A stretch of DNA of 5,499 bases. Source: Acidobacteriaceae bacterium. GTDB taxonomy: Bacteria > Acidobacteriota > Terriglobia > Bryobacterales > Bryobacteraceae. The notes below the pieces were generated by a model. That model was not told where the DNA came from and did no database searches. It was given only the letters and a program-made list of their open reading frames with translations. Numbering within the stretch: position 1 is the stretch's first letter; each line of letters begins with the position of its first letter. Positions 1 to 3,858 of the stretch are shown here, piece after piece. Both the position numbers and the translations under genes were made by a program. The DNA lies in NCBI GenBank assembly GCA_019245255.1, contig JAFARV010000970.1, positions 1 through 5,499 of the forward strand, given 5' to 3'.

Positions 1-148
1 TCTGCTGCGCGGTCAGGAACGATTGCCCGTCCCTCAGTCCTGAATCCAGGACACGCAACAGATCTCCCGAGGTAAGTTCGACCGCCTTCCGCACGCAACC
101 GCCGAATTTACAACCAGTGCTCTTGATGGATATGGACTTCGTTGTCAT
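1..148 (-). CDS. Hypothetical protein, N-terminal part only (runs off the left edge)
   Basis: A minus-strand reading frame opens with ATG at 148-146 and stays open for 49 codons to the window edge; the rest of the gene lies outside. It begins MTTKSISIKSTGCKFGGCVR, with Cys13 and Cys18, followed by a helix-prone stretch (SGDLLRVLDSGLRDG). No signal peptide or membrane segment is seen, so the product is probably cytoplasmic. From about codon 16 the third codon positions are mostly G or C, as expected of a real gene here. The same frame extends upstream to another ATG at 196-194, but codon use there looks less coding-like and the nearest GGAG lies about 15 nt away. The Shine-Dalgarno before 148 is also weak (GAG, 7 nt away). 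The frame lies on the same strand as the other genes and begins beyond the terminator hairpin of the PEP-CTERM gene. I do not recognise the family. Confidence 0.45.
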   Translation of the reverse strand, partial: MTTKSISIKSTGCKFGGCVRKAVELTSGDLLRVLDSGLRDGQSFLTAQQ

Positions 149-284
149 TTGCCAACTCGTCCGGCACCGTATGCCTCTGATCCGGTTCTTGTACATCGGT
201 TCGTGCTTTTGCTCCACGCTCCTTTCAGACCCCGCCTCACGACGACGCCCTTGCGCTTCGCTATCACTTCACCTCCATCAGGTT

Positions 285-301
285 GTGAAAAGGACTTTCA
301 C
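285..301. repeat. Short perfect inverted repeat (6-bp arms)
   Basis: GTGAAA at 285-290 and TTTCAC at 296-301 are exact reverse complements separated by AGGAC. The repeat lies in the 249-base gap between the PEP-CTERM gene and the partial left-hand gene, about 137 nt upstream of the latter's ATG. It could be an operator or a small RNA hairpin. Arms of this size also arise by chance, so no function is claimed. Apart from this repeat and the terminator at 337-374, I see nothing convincing in 149-397. Confidence 0.3.
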
Positions 302-336
302 CTTCGAGCTATCGAACATGCTCGGCACACAAATGA

Positions 337-374
337 AAATCCCGGGTCAACGCGCTTGGCGTTGCCCGGGATTT
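337..374 (-). terminator. Probable intrinsic terminator of the PEP-CTERM gene
   Basis: The arms AAATCCCGGG+CAACGC (337-346 and 348-353) and GCGTTG+CCCGGGATTT (359-374) pair over 16 bp, with one bulged T at 347 and a 5-nt loop. On the minus strand the hairpin begins 23 nt after the TAA stop at 400-398. The stem's 3' arm ends in ATTT and runs into a short T-rich stretch (ATTTTCATTT), so the U-tract is modest. The GC-rich stem, its position and the lack of a gene over it fit a Rho-independent terminator. The stem is nearly symmetric and could work in both directions. Confidence 0.75.
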
Positions 375-397
375 GTTTTCGTTAGAGGGATTTGAGG

Positions 398-1138
398 TTA
401 GCCGCGGACCCGCTTTCTGGCTACCGCACCGGCACCGAGCAGACCCATGCCCATGAGCAGCATGGAGCCGGGTTCGGGAACGGGACTTGGGGGTGTAGCC
501 GCGAGACTACCAGAATAGCTATGCGAGAAGCCCGCCGAGGACTCTACTGCGCTGAGAATCTCGGCGATCGTCCCATTGGCGACCTGAGTAGTTTCGATAT
601 CGACCAACTGACTTACACCAGAACTCGGCGGCGGAAAATAGGCGATACCGTCGAGTGTTATGCCGACTGACACCGTTGTAGGAGTGCTCTGGGTAAGCGT
701 GAAGGGCGATAAAAATGTGGTCCCTCCCATAGTGAACGTCGGAGAGCAAGTGACCGACGTTGCAGTGCAGGGCCCACCCACGCCGGCCGGAACGTTGGTG
801 AGATCAACCCGAATGGTCCCTGCCGGCGTCGTAAACTCGGCAAAGTCCGGAATGTTTACCGGCCCTGTCACAGGGAAACCTGCGGGATTGACGAGATTAC
901 GAAAAAAAGCACTCGTGACATTCGTGAAGTCGCCGGTCCCGCTACCGGTCACCGGAATGATCGGGTTCGTGGCGAGCTGACCGTGGTCCGCGCCCCAGTA
1001 AATTGCACCAGTTGTGACCGTGGCGACCTGAGGGCCGACTATATCAATAGTTCCGTTCACCGGCGTGGCCATGGCCGGTAAAGAAGCTATTGTTGCTATG
1101 GTTAGCGCGGGTATTACCGCGCGTATATTGACTCTCAA
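398..1138 (-). CDS. Secreted PEP-CTERM sorting domain protein, function unknown
   Basis: A 246-residue exported protein. Residues 1-24 form a signal peptide: positively charged start MRVNIR, hydrophobic core, and probable cleavage after the AMA at 22-24. The mature part is rich in Thr, Gly, Ser, Val and Pro and looks like a beta-sandwich; Cys124 and Cys131 could form a disulfide. The C-terminus is a textbook PEP-CTERM signal: VPEP at 220-223, a hydrophobic segment about 225-239, then a basic tail RKRVRG. In known systems an exosortase recognises this signal and processes the protein for surface display or release; no exosortase is in this window. The frame can be extended to a TTG at 1156, but GGAGGGG at 1152-1146 sits 7 nt before the TTG at 1138 and would be inside the longer version, so 1138 is preferred. 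The gene has a hairpin in its leader and a terminator after its stop. The biological role of the mature domain is not known to me. Confidence 0.88.
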   Translation of the reverse strand: MRVNIRAVIPALTIATIASLPAMATPVNGTIDIVGPQVATVTTGAIYWGADHGQLATNPIIPVTGSGTGDFTNVTSAFFRNLVNPAGFPVTGPVNIPDFAEFTTPAGTIRVDLTNVPAGVGGPCTATSVTCSPTFTMGGTTFLSPFTLTQSTPTTVSVGITLDGIAYFPPPSSGVSQLVDIETTQVANGTIAEILSAVESSAGFSHSYSGSLAATPPSPVPEPGSMLLMGMGLLGAGAVARKRVRG

Positions 1139-1145
1139 ATTGATT

Positions 1146-1152
1146 CCCCTCC
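1146..1152 (-). promoter_or_regulatory. Ribosome binding site that sets the PEP-CTERM gene start
   Basis: On the minus strand GGAGGGG is followed by 7 nt (AATCAAT) and then TTG at 1138-1136. No Shine-Dalgarno precedes the upstream in-frame TTG at 1156. Starting at 1138 also gives a cleaner signal peptide. Confidence 0.75.
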
Positions 1153-1164
1153 GCAAGAATGAAA

Positions 1165-1185
1165 GGTTAAGCCAAGTGCTTAACC
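1165..1185. promoter_or_regulatory. Perfect 8-bp inverted repeat in the leader of the PEP-CTERM gene
   Basis: GGTTAAGC (1165-1172) and GCTTAACC (1178-1185) are exact reverse complements around the 5-nt spacer CAAGT. The repeat ends 12 nt before the Shine-Dalgarno of the PEP-CTERM gene. It could be an operator for a dimeric regulator or an RNA hairpin in the 5' leader that affects translation or stability. No T-tract follows on the minus strand (the next bases are TTTCATTCTT), so a leader terminator is less likely. The function is inferred from position only. Confidence 0.5.
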
Positions 1186-1333
1186 CACAACTTGACTCTA
1201 AGGCAAATGTCCGCTGCGGGTCAACGGTTTTTTCTCCTTAAAGTCCTGTGTTTCCATACCGTTACGAGTAAATCGTACGTACTAGGTACAATTACTAGTC
1301 CCAAATCGAAATCCTGCTAACACAATCACTTAC

Positions 1334-1352
1334 GGACAGACCCATTCTGTCC
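1334..1352. repeat. Perfect 7-bp inverted repeat between hydrolase and PEP-CTERM genes
   Basis: GGACAGA (1334-1340) and TCTGTCC (1346-1352) are exact reverse complements around CCCAT. The repeat lies about 98 nt beyond the hydrolase stop and 196 nt upstream of the PEP-CTERM start. No T-run follows on the minus strand, so it is not an obvious terminator. It could be an upstream operator or an RNA 3'-end hairpin. Confidence 0.4.
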
Positions 1353-1399
1353 ACGCTGATAGACCCACGAGCATCAAAATGTGTTTCAGAAGTGAATAA

Positions 1400-1416
1400 C
1401 CCGGGAAAATCCCGGG
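1400..1416 (-). terminator. Weak candidate terminator or 3' hairpin of the hydrolase gene
   Basis: Two copies of CCCGGG (1400-1405 and 1411-1416) flank AAAAT and pair perfectly over 6 bp. The hairpin lies 33 nt after the hydrolase stop codon on the minus strand. It is GC-rich and compact, but only TTATTC follows instead of a U-tract, so Rho-independent termination is doubtful. The 12 bases GAAAATCCCGGG (1405-1416) also occur at 335-346, at the edge of the strong terminator after the PEP-CTERM gene. Confidence 0.4.
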
Positions 1417-1449
1417 CCATCTTCTGCAGAATTTTGGCTTCGATCGGTA

Positions 1450-3627
1450 TTACGGAGCGATTTGAATAAACCCTAATGTTTCCGGCAGCGATGCCGGGGC
1501 ATTGGTGAACAAGCCGCTCGAAGGACTGAACGGACTCTTCAGGTACCTATTTGCATCCGTAAGTGATGACCCGTTTGATTTCAGAAAGTCCGCCGCCTGT
1601 TGCTGCAGAGCAAAGGAGATTGAAGCTTCGGCACCCTCGCCAAGAATGGTCGGATTTGTCAAGGCGCGGTGCGGCAAAATCGGTAAACCGGGGAAGTTCG
1701 GGTCCTCAATGACCGCCAGCTCTGGGGCCACCGGCAGCGCGGCAACGAAATCGAACAGAGATGTCGTTGAGCGGGCGTTGGCTGCCAGCACCAGCGCCGA
1801 TTCCGTCGGGTTCGGCACTTCCAAGTCTCCAGTCCCGAACTGGAACAACACCTGTTTGGGCGAAACCCCACTCAATGGTGAAGTTTTCAAATGCGCGGCA
1901 TATCCGAGCGGGTCCCCCGTCACGTCGATCCACTCGGCGGTCTCGAATGCCGCCTGATCAGCCAGCGCTCCGTTCACCGGACTCGTGACGGGCGGCTGAG
2001 CCGGGAAAGGGTAGCTATCGTTGAAATCAACGAAGTTTAGATTGCGGAAGTACAACGGCTCGGGAGCCAGTCCGGCGAGAACGTTCAGCAGGTCCGGATC
2101 GGAGGTGACCGATCCCAGGTACGCATCCGCCCCGGGCCTCTCTTCAACGGAAAGCCGTGACACGTCGACCTGGCTCCCGCCCCCGCTGTTGAGAACTGCC
2201 GTTTTGATCGACGGCTCGACGGCCATCATCAGGGCTCCGTAAAGGGATCCAAGAGACTGTCCTATGTAGTAGATGCGATTGGGATCCAGGTTCAGCCCAA
2301 GCCCATTCGTCCCCTGAATGGTGTGGACGAGCGTCATGAGGTCCACGGTGGACTGACGGAAACAGTCGCGCACCCCAAATGGTCCCGGAACAATACAACC
2401 GTCAGTTGGTCCGATCGTTTTGCTATTCGGAAGCTGCACGCCCCGGCCCGGGGTCCATTCGGTGAAGGTGTTCCCCTCTTTTGTTAGTACGGATACCGTG
2501 CTCCCCGCGCCAAAGCCATGCCCCGTGATTTCGAGCGCCAGCGTCGCAAATCCGTTCTTTGCCAGCGTGGACGCAATATAGGTTGACGCTCCAAACTGGT
2601 TGTCGCCGAGTCCGTGGCCGAAGATCACGACCGGCACCTCGCCGCTTACCCCGGCAGGGAGAAACACATGAAAAGAAACCAGGACATACCCGGTAGGAGT
2701 TGTTGGCGGCGTCGTGATCAGCCCGTTCGAAGGGTTTAGAAATAGCGGGCTTAGAAAGGTTCCAAAGGCGACGCTTTGCACGTTCGACAGCGCAGCGACA
2801 GGAATGTTTTGAGGCGGAAGCGCGCTTTGGGAGGGATTATAGGTCAGCGTCCGGATGTCCCCGATTGCGAACGAGAACGGAAAACCGGCAGGCAAAACGA
2901 CGGGAAGCGTCTGGCCCACAAATTGTCGCGCCTGTTCCAGCCATTTGGTAACCGTCATAGTTGTAAAGAGCGAAGCGCCGATAACCTTTTTCTTAGGCCC
3001 GCCCAGGTCCTCAAGAGCATCGGCGAGCGCCGAGCAGTACGACGAGCCCGTTCCTTTGGCGCAAGCCGTATAAGTTGGCTCCGCGGCTATCGTTCCTCCT
3101 TGCGAATCCTTGAGTGCATCCGTGGCAAGGAGAAGGTATTGGCTGTCCTGATCGAGTACCTGGGCCGGCTTTCCGAAAACACACTTGGTGGTGGAATCTA
3201 CCGCGCTGGGGCCGACGACCAACTGCTGCAAGCCGATGGCATGACTCATGACAGGGTGGCCGCCGGGTCCGCTCATAGGAACGATACTTAACCCCGCAGC
3301 CAGACTGTTCGGATCGATTGGACCGGAGAAGCAGACCATCAGCCGCGGGTTGACGCTGAATCCGTCTATCTGGTTGAGAACAGCCTGGTTACTGCAGACT
3401 GCACCGTACCCGGTATCACACGAATTCGCTGAATTGGGAAGAGCGATCCGAATCCCGGTTTGCTGGGTCTTGTCGGTAACGGTGAGCGCGTTTGTTGGAA
3501 ACGGTCCGACAGCAAATGCCCCAGACAACACGTCCCGCGGGTCAGCGGAAAAGTGTAGCGTGGTTTGCGACCAGGCTACTGGCACACAGGTAAGGAGAGC
3601 CAATAGTAGGCTAGATTGCACTTTCAA
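1450..3627 (-). CDS. Secreted alpha/beta hydrolase (lipase/esterase-like, VolA-type architecture)
   Basis: A 725-residue exported enzyme, probably cleaving ester bonds outside the cytoplasm; the substrate is unknown. Residues 1-20 are a signal peptide, with likely cleavage before Gln21. Residues about 30-320 form a beta-rich N-terminal region that includes VCFSGPIDPNSL (98-109), typical of Ig-like domains in bacterial lipases of the VolA group. The hydrolase fold follows: strand VPVVIFGHGLG (331-341) with a likely oxyanion loop, nucleophile elbow GQSLG (456-460) with Ser458, candidate acid Asp601 in GTGDLEVP, and candidate His653 in LPHRAL. Cys411 and Cys422 may pair. The start is TTG at 3627-3625, with GGAGG 7 nt upstream; no ATG competes. 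The gene stands apart from both neighbours, so it is probably transcribed on its own. The fold and triad are well supported, but the acid and His are assigned by position only. Polyester depolymerase or esterase are alternatives to lipase. Confidence 0.82.
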   Translation of the reverse strand: MKVQSSLLLALLTCVPVAWSQTTLHFSADPRDVLSGAFAVGPFPTNALTVTDKTQQTGIRIALPNSANSCDTGYGAVCSNQAVLNQIDGFSVNPRLMVCFSGPIDPNSLAAGLSIVPMSGPGGHPVMSHAIGLQQLVVGPSAVDSTTKCVFGKPAQVLDQDSQYLLLATDALKDSQGGTIAAEPTYTACAKGTGSSYCSALADALEDLGGPKKKVIGASLFTTMTVTKWLEQARQFVGQTLPVVLPAGFPFSFAIGDIRTLTYNPSQSALPPQNIPVAALSNVQSVAFGTFLSPLFLNPSNGLITTPPTTPTGYVLVSFHVFLPAGVSGEVPVVIFGHGLGDNQFGASTYIASTLAKNGFATLALEITGHGFGAGSTVSVLTKEGNTFTEWTPGRGVQLPNSKTIGPTDGCIVPGPFGVRDCFRQSTVDLMTLVHTIQGTNGLGLNLDPNRIYYIGQSLGSLYGALMMAVEPSIKTAVLNSGGGSQVDVSRLSVEERPGADAYLGSVTSDPDLLNVLAGLAPEPLYFRNLNFVDFNDSYPFPAQPPVTSPVNGALADQAAFETAEWIDVTGDPLGYAAHLKTSPLSGVSPKQVLFQFGTGDLEVPNPTESALVLAANARSTTSLFDFVAALPVAPELAVIEDPNFPGLPILPHRALTNPTILGEGAEASISFALQQQAADFLKSNGSSLTDANRYLKSPFSPSSGLFTNAPASLPETLGFIQIAP

Positions 3628-3634
3628 GGTTGTT

Positions 3635-3639
3635 CCTCC
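3635..3639 (-). promoter_or_regulatory. Ribosome binding site supporting the hydrolase TTG start
   Basis: GGAGG (3639-3635 on the minus strand) lies 7 nt upstream of TTG at 3627. The signal peptide starts right there (MKVQSSLLLALL), so the rare start codon is credible. The spacing is the same as for the PEP-CTERM gene. Confidence 0.75.
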
Positions 3640-3690
3640 GAAGTCCTAAGCGTAGGTGAGGGCTTACCTGAATTGCTGCTCGTAGTTTTA

Positions 3691-3719
3691 CGTTAATTCG
3701 CTCGTTTTTTCGTTAATTC
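3691..3719. promoter_or_regulatory. Two 9-bp direct repeats 20 bp apart upstream of the hydrolase gene
   Basis: CGTTAATTC occurs at 3691-3699 and again at 3711-3719, a repeat distance of exactly 20 bp, about two helical turns. The nearer copy is 64 nt upstream of the hydrolase start codon. A looser relative, CGTTCAACG, follows at 3720-3728. Paired direct repeats on one face of the helix are a common layout for activator or repressor binding. No convincing -35/-10 pair could be fixed in this 231-base gap, which is AT-richer around the repeats than the flanking genes. I also see no good terminator for the upstream protease: CCTCGA/TCGAGG at 3777-3782 and 3797-3802 pair, but over a 14-nt loop without a T-tract. 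Confidence 0.4.
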
Positions 3720-3858
3720 CGTTCAACGTATGCTCAAGTCTTTGATAGGATTGATCTCCTCGATGCGAGTGATCCCCCTCGAAAGGTTCTGCGCTCTCGA
3801 GGAGGTCTTCGCTTTTCCCGGTTACAGCTTGCGGTTGAGAAGGGTCAAAGACGCGAAT

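Larger units (their letters stand above)
1139..1449 (-). other. 311-base intergenic region with the presumed promoter of the PEP-CTERM gene
   Basis: No coding signal is seen on either strand. The best promoter guess on the minus strand is TTGACC at 1224-1219 as -35, a 17-nt spacer and TTAGAG at 1201-1196 as a poor -10; this is weak. Farther upstream, 1275-1299 is dense in small palindromes: GTACGTAC at 1275-1282, and ACTAG (1281-1285) paired with CTAGT (1295-1299) across 9 nt. Two inverted repeats (1165-1185 and 1334-1352) and a small hairpin (1400-1416) also lie here. TTCTGCAGAA at 1422-1431 is a perfect 10-bp palindrome close behind the hydrolase stop. No sigma-54 type GG-N10-GC promoter was found by eye. 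Confidence 0.4.

Noticed and set aside
117..395. Plus-strand frame of 92 residues
   Set aside because: It runs straight through the terminator hairpin at 337-374, is rich in Cys and Arg without any recognisable domain, and overlaps the more coding-like minus frame at 1-148.
1139..1156. Start of the PEP-CTERM gene at the upstream TTG (1156)
   Set aside because: No Shine-Dalgarno precedes it, and the strong GGAGGGG would lie inside the coding sequence. TTG at 1138 fits better.
1139..1260. Sigma-54 type promoter before the PEP-CTERM gene, as seen for some PEP-CTERM genes
   Set aside because: No GG-N10-GC element with the correct spacing was found. The closest candidate, TGGC and TTGC just before the start, is spaced too far apart.
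1502..1957. Plus-strand frame of 151 residues
   Set aside because: It is antisense to the C-terminal part of the hydrolase, which carries the Asp601 and His653 motifs. It has no domain of its own.
2776..3291. Plus-strand frame of 171 residues
   Set aside because: It lies wholly inside the hydrolase gene on the opposite strand and has a basic, low-complexity product without motifs.
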